Source: JANOGU01 sp964499865
GTDB lineage: Bacteria > Pseudomonadota > Alphaproteobacteria > Rhodobacterales > Rhodobacteraceae
Direction of reading: 5' to 3'
NCBI GenBank assembly: GCA_964499865.1
Contig: CAZCPY010000130.1
Coordinates: 1 to 8,355 of the forward strand
Length of the DNA: 8,355 nucleotides
Shown here: piece after piece, positions 1 to 6,144 of the stretch
Numbering within the stretch: position 1 is the stretch's first letter
Layout: each line of letters starts with the position of its first letter
Made by a program: the position numbers and the translations under genes
Notes under the pieces: model-generated
Database searches by the model: none
Told to the model about the DNA's origin: nothing
What the model saw: the letters and a program-made list of their open reading frames with translations, nothing else

Positions 1-49
1 GATTGCAGCCTAACCCCGTTCCGGGTGAACAACCTCCTGAGAGTTCACA
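1..49. mobile_element. Terminal 49 bp of an IS481-family insertion sequence (rest lies left of the window)
   Basis: Read on the minus strand from position 49 leftwards, the sequence begins TGTGAACTCTCAGGAGGTTG. From memory, the Bordetella IS481 end begins TGTGAAGATTCAATAGGTTG, and the two agree at 16 of the first 21 positions. The next six bases on the other side are TCTAGC, which fits the NCTAGN target that IS481 is known to duplicate. This stretch also interrupts a conserved protein family exactly at that point. The transposase gene would lie outside the window, so which IS end this is cannot be told. The family assignment rests on the terminal repeat and target alone. Confidence 0.72.
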
Positions 50-969
50 TCTAGCGGGTGGGACATGACCTTCGATATCGACCCGTCAAGCAGCGCCGCG
101 CGGGTGACGGTGGTCGGGTCATGCCCGATCACGACCAGCTTTCCGGCACGGCCGGTGCTGTGCAACGCCGCAATCGCCCCGGTGACGCCACCGCCATTCA
201 CATAGAGGCCCACCATGTCGGGGTTCCGGGCCAGCAGCGCCTCGGTGATGTCCTGCGCCACGGCGGCGGACTCGAAGGCGGACAGGGGCTCCAGCAAGGT
301 AAAGTCGGGGGCGAATTCGCGGAAGCAGGACCGGAAGCTGGCCTCTGAAATCTCCTGATTGCGGAAGCGCGGGTTGCCGACCAGCATCCCGATCCTGCCG
401 GGCGTCAGGCACAGATGGGCAAAAGCCCAGGCCGCGGTGCGGCCAAGCTTCCAGTTGTCCAGCCCGACATAGGGCACAAGCCCCGTGGCCGACAGCGGCG
501 CGACCAGCGCAAAGACCGCCACGCCTTGCGCCTGGATCGTGGTCAGCGCCTCGGTCACCGTCGGATGCGCGGCCGAGACGATGCCGACGGCGCGGCAGCC
601 GGTGGCCAGCGACAGCGCGCTGCTGGCGGTGTTCTGCGGCGACAGGTCCTCCAGGAATTCGATGCGCAGGTTGACCTCGGCGCCGACGGTCCGGGCAGCG
701 GCGGTTTCCATCGCGCGGGCGACGTTCCGGCAGAAGGGGCGATGCGGCAGTGGCAGCAGGATGCCGAAACGGAAGCGCGGGCGTGCGGCGGCGACGCGCG
801 CCCGGAGGCTGCCGATGCCGCAGAGGCCGATCTCCCCTGCCGCGCTCCGGACGCGTTCCCGCGTGGCCAGCCGCACATGCGCCGCCCCCGACAGCACACG
901 GTTGGCCATGGCGACGGAAACACCCGCGGCCTGTGCCAGGTCGGGAATGGTCGGGCGGCCCGTCGTGAT
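10..969 (-). pseudogene. LacI-family transcriptional repressor, disrupted at the C-terminus by an IS and lacking a normal start
   Basis: Translation gives a LacI-type helix-turn-helix (RPTIPDLAQAAGVSV, then recognition segment AMANRVLSG) followed by a periplasmic-binding-protein-like sugar-sensing domain (RFRFGILLPLPHRPFCRNVARAM onward, with GRAGKLVVIGHD near the end). The family is typically about 330-350 residues. Here about 319 can be read, but the last 13 or so (after SHPL) are encoded by the IS tip, which supplies the TAG stop at 10-12. The family's usual final 25-40 residues are missing. At the 5' end no ATG, GTG or TTG lies in frame between the upstream stop (1034-1036) and the HTH. 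The first in-frame ATG (907-909) falls inside the recognition helix. ATC at 967-969 (giving xTTGRPTIPDLA) sits where an ATG would be expected, and an ATG at 987-989 is in another frame. It may once have controlled a sugar-use operon; no such genes are in view. The family call is firm, the pseudogene call likely. Confidence 0.8.
50..55. repeat. Probable IS target site, one copy of a 6-bp direct repeat (NCTAGN)
   Basis: TCTAGC directly abuts the insertion sequence tip and matches the NCTAGN consensus described for IS481-type insertion. A second copy should flank the far end of the element, outside this window, so the duplication itself is not seen here. Confidence 0.6.
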
Positions 970-1050
970 CCCGATATCCGTCGCGTCATGCCGACGGACT
1001 GACGATGCGAATGCGACGATCGGCTGATCGGGATATCATTGCGGGTTGTT

Positions 1051-1060
1051 CCGAATTCGG
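1051..1060. promoter_or_regulatory. Perfect 10-bp palindrome, possible operator
   Basis: CCGAATTCGG is perfectly self-complementary and lies between the repressor remnant and the plus-strand desaturase. LacI-family operators are palindromes with a central CG; this one has an AATT centre, so it may belong to another regulator or be chance. Only the symmetry and position are seen. Confidence 0.25.
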
Positions 1061-1225
1061 TCAGGGCGTCTATCCTTGGCCGCCGGACACGGCGAAAGAC
1101 CCCTCGGTATGCCGGTCTGCGGAAGGGTGGTCTCGCACGGCACGGCAGCGGGCGTCAGGCCCGGGCCGGGAGGGTTCGCCCCGAAAGGGCGTGCCTGTCC
1201 CTGCCACCCGCACGGCACATTCGAC

Positions 1226-1232
1226 GGTGAGG
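1226..1232 (+). promoter_or_regulatory. Ribosome-binding site that fixes the desaturase start
   Basis: GGTGAGG lies 6 nt before the ATG at 1239. It supports that start over the longer open frame beginning at 1005, whose extra residues do not look like protein. Confidence 0.7.
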
Positions 1233-1238
1233 CGCAAG

Positions 1239-2255
1239 ATGGACGACCTGCAATTCGGCACCCGCAACAAGCGCGGCGACTGGGCCCCGCGCAAGGCGCT
1301 GGAGTTCGCGCCCTTCTGGCACCGCCCCTTCAGCCTGTCGCGGCTTCTGGCCTGGGTTCCGGGCTTCCTCTGGCCCTGGAACGCCTTTCACCTGGGGACC
1401 GCGCTGGCCTGGTGGGTCTTTGTCGTGCCGAAGCTCGAAACGCTCAAGACCCTGTCCTGGGACTGGGCGCTTTGGCTTTATGCGGTCAACGCCGCCGCGA
1501 TCTTCGTCCTTTACGGGTCGGTCGAGCTGTTCTGGTATGTGAAGAGACGGCAGGGCACGCGGTTCAAGTTCAACGGCAGGTTCCCGGCGGACCAGCCCTC
1601 GGAGGTCTTCTGGTTCAAGAGCCAGAACATCGACAACTTCCTGCGGACGTTCTTCTTCTCGATCCCGCTGTGGACGCTGGTCGAGGTGCTGTTCCTCTGG
1701 GCCTTTGCCAACGGCTGGGCGACCTGGCTGCCGTGGGAAACGCACTGGCCCTGGCTGGTCGTGCTGGCGCTGGTCAGCCCGGTGATCCACGAGGTGCATT
1801 TCTTCGCGATCCACCGTCTGATCCACACGCCGTTTCTCTACAGATGGGTGCATTCGGTGCACCACAACTCGGTCAACCCCTCGCCCTGGTCGTCGCTGTC
1901 GATGCACCCGGTGGAGGGGTTCCTTTACCATGCGGTGGCGTTCTGGCATCTCTTGATCCCGTCGAACCCGATGCTGGCGGTGTTCCAGCTGCATCTGGCG
2001 GGGTTCGGCGCCGTCAACGGCCATATCGGCTTTGACCGGCTGGAACTGACCGGGGACCGCGCGCTCGACAGCCACGCCTATGCCCATTACCTGCACCACA
2101 GGTTTTTCGAGGTGAACTACGGCGGCGACGGGCTGATCCCGCTCGACCGGTGGTTCGGCTCCTGGCACGACGGGTCAAGCGACGGCGAGGCGCAGATGAA
2201 TGCGCGCTTCGAGAAGAAGAAGGCGCGGATGAACGCCAGGGCGGCCCGCACCTGA
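1239..2255 (+). CDS. Sterol desaturase/fatty acid hydroxylase superfamily membrane di-iron enzyme
   Basis: This 338-residue integral membrane protein has the eight-histidine signature of the fatty acid hydroxylase superfamily: HRLIH (H192, H196), HSVHH (H205, H208, H209) and HYLHH (H283, H286, H287). In the family these residues hold two irons that use O2 and reducing equivalents to hydroxylate or desaturate lipid chains or sterols. Hydrophobic stretches at about 38-62, 76-98, 137-158, 168-190 and 226-260 fit a multi-pass inner-membrane fold with the histidines on the cytoplasmic face. The N-terminus is rich in Trp, and the C-terminus (about 318-338) is a charged Lys/Arg tail. The start is set by the GGTGAGG site. 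Homologues occur in Rhodobacteraceae, but the substrate (sterol, hopanoid, carotenoid, fatty acid or ornithine lipid) cannot be told from sequence. The gene stands alone on its strand, facing away from the repressor remnant, so no pathway partner is visible. Confidence 0.88.
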   Translation: MDDLQFGTRNKRGDWAPRKALEFAPFWHRPFSLSRLLAWVPGFLWPWNAFHLGTALAWWVFVVPKLETLKTLSWDWALWLYAVNAAAIFVLYGSVELFWYVKRRQGTRFKFNGRFPADQPSEVFWFKSQNIDNFLRTFFFSIPLWTLVEVLFLWAFANGWATWLPWETHWPWLVVLALVSPVIHEVHFFAIHRLIHTPFLYRWVHSVHHNSVNPSPWSSLSMHPVEGFLYHAVAFWHLLIPSNPMLAVFQLHLAGFGAVNGHIGFDRLELTGDRALDSHAYAHYLHHRFFEVNYGGDGLIPLDRWFGSWHDGSSDGEAQMNARFEKKKARMNARAART

Positions 2256-2303
2256 CCCCCCATCCGCCCGCCCCCCGCCCCCCCCGACACCGGATTCCAA
2301 CGC

Positions 2304-2327
2304 CCGGCAGGGAAGGCCCTGCGCCGG
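2304..2327 (+). terminator. GC-rich hairpin after the desaturase gene, terminator-like but without a T run
   Basis: GCAGGG (2307-2312) and CCCTGC (2317-2322) form a perfect 6-bp stem with an AAGG loop. CCG (2304-2306) and CGG (2325-2327) can extend it past a 2-nt bulge. It begins about 50 nt after the desaturase stop. No T run follows, so it is at best a weak or factor-assisted terminator or an mRNA 3' end stabiliser. Confidence 0.35.
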
Positions 2328-2980
2328 AACATGACCGCGGCAGGGCAACCCGCCGCAAGGGGCGGACCGGAGGAGAAGACGGACCGATGTGCCATTTCGG
2401 GACCTTCGCCGGGGCGGCGACGACCCGGGCGCCGCCTTCCGCTTCGCCCGGACGGGGGCGATGGCGTCCGCCGCGCGGCCGGTGGAGATACCCGGACGGT
2501 GCCGTGCGACAACCGCAATCCCGCGGTGGCCCATGTCGGCCGGAACCCCGGGCGCATCACCCGGACCGGCTGGCGCGCCATCGGCGGGACCGCGACCGAG
2601 GCGCGCGGGCTGCGGGACATGGCCGAGGCACAGGTGGCCATCGGCCGTTCCGGCACCCGGTCCGGCGGGCGACCGCAACACCACGCGGGACGCGCTCGAC
2701 ACTCGGTTGCCCGGACGGACATCATGCCCGCAGCCGCGGTCAGCGCCCGAGGATAGAGGCCGCAGGCGTGGCGCCGATCCCGAGGCGACGCAAAGCAAGA
2801 ACACCGCGCAACCTGTGGCAGAATGGCCCGGCGCCTTTGGCAGGGTACTCGCTTTCCGCAAGGCGAAGGCGGTGCGCGCGTTGCCGGCCTGGCCCGGCGC
2901 GCGGCCCTGCGGCGTTGCGGGGGGGCGGGATGCGGATGGCGGCAGATCGCCCTGTCGGTCCCCGTGTCGGAACGGACAAC

Positions 2981-3029
2981 CGAAAGAAATCCGCCCGCCC
3001 GCAAGGTCCGGGTGATCCGGTCCGGGCGG
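2981..3029 (-). terminator. Intrinsic terminator of the minus-strand gene cluster
   Basis: In minus-strand RNA, CCGCCCG (3029-3023) pairs with CGGGCGG (2997-2991) around a 25-nt loop that can itself fold through CCGG pairs. The stem is followed directly by ATTTCTTT. It starts one base after the dehydrogenase stop codon (3031-3033). Stem, U-rich tail and position together fit rho-independent termination at the end of the unit. Confidence 0.7.
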
Positions 3030-3030
3030 C

Positions 3031-4080
3031 CTATTTCAGGCTTTGGCCAAGCGCGCCGATTCCCAGCGTCCGGTCGGTGATCGCGACCGAGGCGGCCGCC
3101 TCTGGCGCCAGCCCGGTCAGGGCGCGGATCGCGTCGATCGTCTCGGGGATCACGATGGCCTGATTGTCCACCATGTAGGCATAGAACAGCTCGTCCCCCT
3201 GGACCGTCAGCATGTCCTCCCACAGGGCGACCTCGTAGAGGTTGTCATGCGGGCGGCCCATGTCGGCCATCATTTCCTTGACCGCGTTCAGCGCCCCAAG
3301 CCCGTCCGCCATGCGGATCAGCGCGATGCGGGATGAGGTGCGGAACGCGGCCAGAACCTCGTCCTTGCTGGCGTGCCGGGTCATCTGCACCGCCCAGTAG
3401 TGCAGGTGCGCCAGTGTTTCCGGGACCTTGACCGCCATCGTCACCACGTCAAGACCGGGATCGACGCTTTGCGCGTCCGGGCCCTGGTGGCTGGGGATCT
3501 CCGGTTCCGGGGCCAGCGTGTTCATGATGCCGCCGAGGTGGCTTTCCCAGGGATCGGTCGCCCGCCGCAGAAGCGTGCCGCGCGCGCGGAGCAACAGGCC
3601 CGCGCGTTTCAGCGCCGACAGCGTGCGCACGATCGAGGTGGTGTTGCAGGACACGACGCGGGTCGAGCCGCGTCCAAGCGCCCCGGCATAGCTGACCTCG
3701 GCCACGAAGGAATGGCCGGTCACCGAATGCTTTTCGCCGCCCTGGACGATGAAGCGGCTGCGGCGGCGGCGGTAGGTCTCGACATTCGCCGCGGCGATGC
3801 GCTTCGGCGTGCAGTCCACCACCACGTCGGCCCGCGCCAGCAGGTCGTCCAGCGTGCCGGCGGTGGCGAGGCCCGCGCCGTGCATCGCCGCCGCGTGTTC
3901 CGCCGTCGCGGCAAAAAGCGGGTAGCCCTTTGTCAGCGCCATCCGCGCGCGCCAGTCGGTGACGACATCGCAGACCCCGGCGAGGTCCATGTCGGGTTGC
4001 AGCGCCACGGCGTCGGCGACCCGCTTGCCGATGACGCCATAGCCGTTGACGGCGACGCGGATCCGGGGGGCTGGTGCCAT
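3031..4080 (-). CDS. gap: Archaeal-type (type II) glyceraldehyde-3-phosphate dehydrogenase
   Basis: This 349-residue cytoplasmic enzyme should oxidise glyceraldehyde 3-phosphate with phosphate and NAD(P)+ to 1,3-bisphosphoglycerate. The N-terminal Rossmann fold shows VNGYGVIGKRVADAV (N12, G13, G15, G18). The catalytic block VVSCNTT puts the nucleophilic cysteine at C145. RRATDP (172-177), SHQGPD (197-202) and the ETLAHLHYWAVQM region (H225/H227, likely the catalytic base) follow the order seen in archaeal GAPDH, and length fits that family (about 335-345). It is unlike the common bacterial GapA, whose nucleophile block is SCTTNC. The start at 4080 is chosen because GGAG sits 6 nt upstream. 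Alternatives at 4092 and 4134 lack a better site, and the longest would overlap the upstream gene. It lies 34 nt downstream of the exported-protein gene and ends at the terminator, so it appears to be the last gene of the cluster. Cofactor preference and flux direction cannot be read from sequence. Confidence 0.88.
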   Translation of the reverse strand: MAPAPRIRVAVNGYGVIGKRVADAVALQPDMDLAGVCDVVTDWRARMALTKGYPLFAATAEHAAAMHGAGLATAGTLDDLLARADVVVDCTPKRIAAANVETYRRRRSRFIVQGGEKHSVTGHSFVAEVSYAGALGRGSTRVVSCNTTSIVRTLSALKRAGLLLRARGTLLRRATDPWESHLGGIMNTLAPEPEIPSHQGPDAQSVDPGLDVVTMAVKVPETLAHLHYWAVQMTRHASKDEVLAAFRTSSRIALIRMADGLGALNAVKEMMADMGRPHDNLYEVALWEDMLTVQGDELFYAYMVDNQAIVIPETIDAIRALTGLAPEAAASVAITDRTLGIGALGQSLK

Positions 4081-4086
4081 TGTTGT

Positions 4087-4090
4087 CTCC
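4087..4090 (-). promoter_or_regulatory. Ribosome-binding site deciding the dehydrogenase start
   Basis: On the minus strand GGAG is followed by ACAACA and then the ATG at 4080-4078. This favours the 4080 start over the in-frame ATG at 4092-4090, which overlaps this site. Confidence 0.6.
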
Positions 4091-4114
4091 ATCTGTGCGG
4101 TAGGGTTGGCGCGG

Positions 4115-4618
4115 TCAGGTCGAGGAATGGGCATAGCGGAACGGGAACACCACCGCGTCCTTGCGTCCTTCGGTGCGGACCTCGAAGGTCATCTCGTAGA
4201 GATCCCTGCCCGGCAGTTCGACAAAGGTGCCCCAGGTCACGGTATCGGCGATCGTCATCGGTTCCAGATCCAGCCGGGTGCCGCCGGTGTGGCCGAGCCC
4301 CATGATCGTCAGCGCGACCTGGGCGGTCTCGATCCGGTCGCCGGACGCCGCGTCGAACAGGGCCAGGATCACGTGATACTGGTGCCGCCCGTCCGGCGAG
4401 CCGCCGTGCATGGCGCCTTCGGGGTGGGACCGCGGGTGACCCCTGACGATGGCGGCCGGCAAGACCCCGAGATAGGCGAGAATGCCGTCCGCGGTCAGCG
4501 TGTTGTCCTCTGCGCCGCCCTGGGCGCGCAGAGGTCCCGGAAGCGCCGCGAGCGCGGCCCCGGACAGCAGCGACAGGGTCGCCGCCCGGCGGGACAAGGG
4601 GATTGCGCGGATGCTCAT
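4115..4618 (-). CDS. Small exported protein with His/Met cluster, function unknown
   Basis: This 167-residue protein is not assigned to a named family with confidence. The N-terminus is a signal peptide with a twin-arginine-like motif (SRRAATL, 9-15), a hydrophobic core (about 13-30) and a likely cleavage site after LRA (30-32), so the mature protein is periplasmic. A His/Met-rich stretch follows (H61, H65, M70, H71, H79, H82). After that comes a run of alternating hydrophobic strands (YHVILALFD, VALTIMGLG, DTVTWGTFVEL, YEMTFEVR, AVVFPFRYAH). This fits a small beta-sandwich, loosely like the YtkA/FixH or CopC-type periplasmic folds. A metal-binding role is suggested by the cluster and by the neighbouring metal ATPase, but not shown. 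The start at 4618 is supported by GGGAGG 6 nt upstream and by an ATGA overlap with the preceding synthase gene. A start at 4654 would put extra residues ahead of the signal peptide. Translational coupling to the synthase is likely. Confidence 0.75.
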   Translation of the reverse strand: MSIRAIPLSRRAATLSLLSGAALAALPGPLRAQGGAEDNTLTADGILAYLGVLPAAIVRGHPRSHPEGAMHGGSPDGRHQYHVILALFDAASGDRIETAQVALTIMGLGHTGGTRLDLEPMTIADTVTWGTFVELPGRDLYEMTFEVRTEGRKDAVVFPFRYAHSST

Positions 4619-6066
4619 GTCGTTCCTCCCTTCAGGTGCGACCGGTTCAGCCATGAAAACGCCGCCCGCCCCGGTGGCATGTCGCCGTCATCGGTAGCGG
4701 CTTGCTCTCCCTCGGCGATGGCCCGGCCTTCGGCTGGTGTCTTCGCGATGACGCGGTCGGCTGCGCCGCCATCGGTGCCCGGTCGCGCTTCGGCGGCCGC
4801 GATGTAGGACCGGGTGAGCGGCACCGCATCGCGGCGATGCGCGAGCTGAAGCTGGAACACCATGGTGCGCCCGTTGCGGAATCCCGCTTCGCAGGCGGCA
4901 AGGTAGAACTCCCACATGCGGCAGAACCGCTCGTCATAAAGCGCCCGCGCCCGGTCGCGGCCTGCGGCAAAGCGTTCCGACCAGTGGCGCAGGGTCTCGG
5001 CGTAGTGCAGGCGCAGCACCTCCATGTCGGTCACCCAGAGGCCCGCCCGTTCGGCCGCCGCGATCGTTTCCGACAGCGTCGGGCAGTAGCCGCCGGGGAA
5101 GATGTACTTGCGGATCCAGGGGTCGCTGCCGCCCTCGGCGCCCATCAGGCCGATGGAGTGGACAAGGGCCACGCCGTCGGGCCGCAGCGAACGCGCGATG
5201 GTGCGGAAGTATTCGTCGTAATGCGACGGTCCGACATGTTCGAACATGCCGACCGACACGATCCGGTCGTACCGGCCGCGTTCGTGGCGGTAGTCGCGCA
5301 GGTGGAAGTCGACCTGTCCGGCCAGCCCCGAAGCCCCGGCTCGCGCGTGCGAGGCGGCGAGTTGTTCTTCCGACAGCGTGATCCCGGTGACGCGGGCGCC
5401 CGCCCGCGCCAGCGACAGCGCGAGCCCGCCCCAGCCCGACCCGATGTCGAGCACGTCGAGCCCCGGGCGCAGCAGGAGCTTCGCCGCGATGTGCCGCTTC
5501 TTGGCCGCCTGCGCCTCTTCCAGCGTCTCGTCGCCGCGCGCGAAGTAGGCGCAGGAATACTGCCGGTCGGCATCGAGGAAGATGTCGTAGAGCGCACCCG
5601 ACAGGTCGTAGTGATGCGCCACGTTTGTTTTCGCCCGGTGCGGTGCGTTGCGGTGCAGGCGGCGGCGCAGCCTGTCCAGGCGGCGGACAAGGCGGTTGCC
5701 CGGCAGGGCGTCAATGGCATCCGCGCCGCCGCTGGAGACAAGGTCCAGAAACCCGCGCAGCGTGCCCCGTTCGACCGTCAGCGTGCCGTCCATGTAGGCC
5801 TCGCCAAGCGCGAGGCTGGGCGCCGCGAGCAGTTTCCGCGGCAGGTCACGGCGGTGCAGCCGGATCGCCACCTCGGGCTGGCCACCCGGCCCGAAATGCC
5901 ACGAGCGGCCGTCGGCATCGAGCAGGACGAGCCGTCCGCGGACCACCAGCGCGCCGAGCACGCGCGCGAGCAGCGACAGGGCAAGCCCCCTGGCACCCGT
6001 CGCCGGAACCGCACCTTTGGCGGGCCGAACCGGATCGAACTCCTCTGTTCCGTCATAGTGTTTCAT
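4615..6066 (-). CDS. cfa: Cyclopropane-fatty-acyl-phospholipid synthase
   Basis: This 483-residue SAM-dependent enzyme should methylenate double bonds of unsaturated acyl chains in membrane phospholipids, acting at the inner face of the cytoplasmic membrane. The substrate-binding N-terminal domain (about 25-140) is followed by AHHYDLSG (150-157) and QYSCAYF (169-175). The SAM site is LDIGSGWGG (206-214), and then come FEHVG (275-279), SDPWIRKYIFPGG (314-326) and HYAETL (354-359). By comparison with the E. coli enzyme, C172, E276, H303 and Y355 should bind the active-site bicarbonate, and all are present. E. coli Cfa has 382 residues. This protein has about 55 extra C-terminal residues (from 428) rich in Ala, Gly, Asp and Glu. 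The start at 6066 has GGGGGA 7 nt upstream; a GTG at 6108 is a weaker alternative. The gene is 78 nt downstream of the metal ATPase and overlaps the next gene by ATGA. In other bacteria such enzymes protect membranes under acid, stationary-phase or metal stress. Confidence 0.9.
   Translation of the reverse strand: MKHYDGTEEFDPVRPAKGAVPATGARGLALSLLARVLGALVVRGRLVLLDADGRSWHFGPGGQPEVAIRLHRRDLPRKLLAAPSLALGEAYMDGTLTVERGTLRGFLDLVSSGGADAIDALPGNRLVRRLDRLRRRLHRNAPHRAKTNVAHHYDLSGALYDIFLDADRQYSCAYFARGDETLEEAQAAKKRHIAAKLLLRPGLDVLDIGSGWGGLALSLARAGARVTGITLSEEQLAASHARAGASGLAGQVDFHLRDYRHERGRYDRIVSVGMFEHVGPSHYDEYFRTIARSLRPDGVALVHSIGLMGAEGGSDPWIRKYIFPGGYCPTLSETIAAAERAGLWVTDMEVLRLHYAETLRHWSERFAAGRDRARALYDERFCRMWEFYLAACEAGFRNGRTMVFQLQLAHRRDAVPLTRSYIAAAEARPGTDGGAADRVIAKTPAEGRAIAEGEQAATDDGDMPPGRAAFSWLNRSHLKGGTT
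4625..4630 (-). promoter_or_regulatory. Strong ribosome-binding site inside the end of the synthase gene
   Basis: GGGAGG on the minus strand lies 6 nt before the ATG at 4618 and within the last codons of the upstream synthase. It identifies the start of the exported protein and, with the ATGA overlap, suggests coupled but efficient re-initiation. Confidence 0.7.
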
Positions 6067-6085
6067 CGCACAATCCCCCAGGCCG

Positions 6086-6114
6086 CGGGACGCGAGCGCC
6101 TGTTTCACGTCCCG
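6086..6114 (-). repeat. Inverted repeat in the gap between the metal ATPase and the synthase
   Basis: CGGGACG (6086-6092) and CGTCCCG (6108-6114) form a perfect 7-bp stem with a 15-nt loop, in the 78-nt gap between the ATPase stop and the synthase start. No T run follows on the minus strand, so it is not a standard terminator. It could partly attenuate read-through, stabilise one side of a processed mRNA, or be a protein-binding site. Confidence 0.4.
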
Positions 6115-6144
6115 ATGCCTACTGACGCCCCTTGCCGGAAAGGA

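Larger units (their letters stand above)
970..1238. other. Non-coding spacer between the divergent repressor remnant and the desaturase gene
   Basis: No convincing coding sequence is seen. The frame of the desaturase gene stays open back to 1005, but the added 78 residues are Arg/Pro/Gly-rich and unlike the family, so this is treated as leader DNA. The spacer holds two small dyads (CGATC at 1017-1021 with GATCG at 1026-1030, and CCGAATTCGG at 1051-1060) and the ribosome-binding site of the desaturase. Promoters for both directions are expected here, but no -35/-10 pair is clear enough to call. Confidence 0.55.
2256..3030. other. About 775 bp without a supportable gene
   Basis: Both strands carry long open frames because of the high GC, but all translate to Arg/Pro/Gly/Ala-rich sequence with no hydrophobic core pattern, no recognisable motif and no sensible start. 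The segment opens with a C-rich tract (about 2255-2286, with C runs of 6 and 8), contains the hairpin at 2304-2327, and ends with the terminator of the minus-strand genes. No tRNA, tandem array or IS end was recognised. It could be a decayed gene, an sRNA locus or spacer DNA. Confidence 0.5.

Noticed and set aside
968..1034. 8-bp inverted repeat ATCCCGAT / ATCGGGAT around the repressor start region
   Set aside because: Arms are 51 bp apart with no extension and partly lie in the coding frame; too weak to call an operator or IS end.
1005..1238. N-terminal extension of the desaturase to 416 residues
   Set aside because: The 78 extra residues are unlike the family, and a good ribosome-binding site stands directly before the ATG at 1239.
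2447..2716. Recurring CCCGGAC motif in the gene-free segment (2447, 2491, 2560, 2710)
   Set aside because: Irregular spacing, no conserved flanks, and expected often in DNA this GC-rich; not a tandem array or CRISPR.
2150..3163. Plus-strand open frame of over 300 codons after the desaturase, with GGAGGAG near an ATG at 2387
   Set aside because: The translation is almost entirely Arg, Pro, Gly and Ala with no hydrophobic pattern, and it runs into the antisense of the dehydrogenase. It is open because of GC content.
2117..3223. Minus-strand open frames covering the 2256-3030 gap
   Set aside because: Same low-complexity composition; they start inside the dehydrogenase and end inside the desaturase in wrong frames, with no recognisable domain.
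3373..4305. 310-codon plus-strand frame opposite the dehydrogenase
   Set aside because: Arg/His/Gly-rich shadow of a well-supported gene on the other strand.
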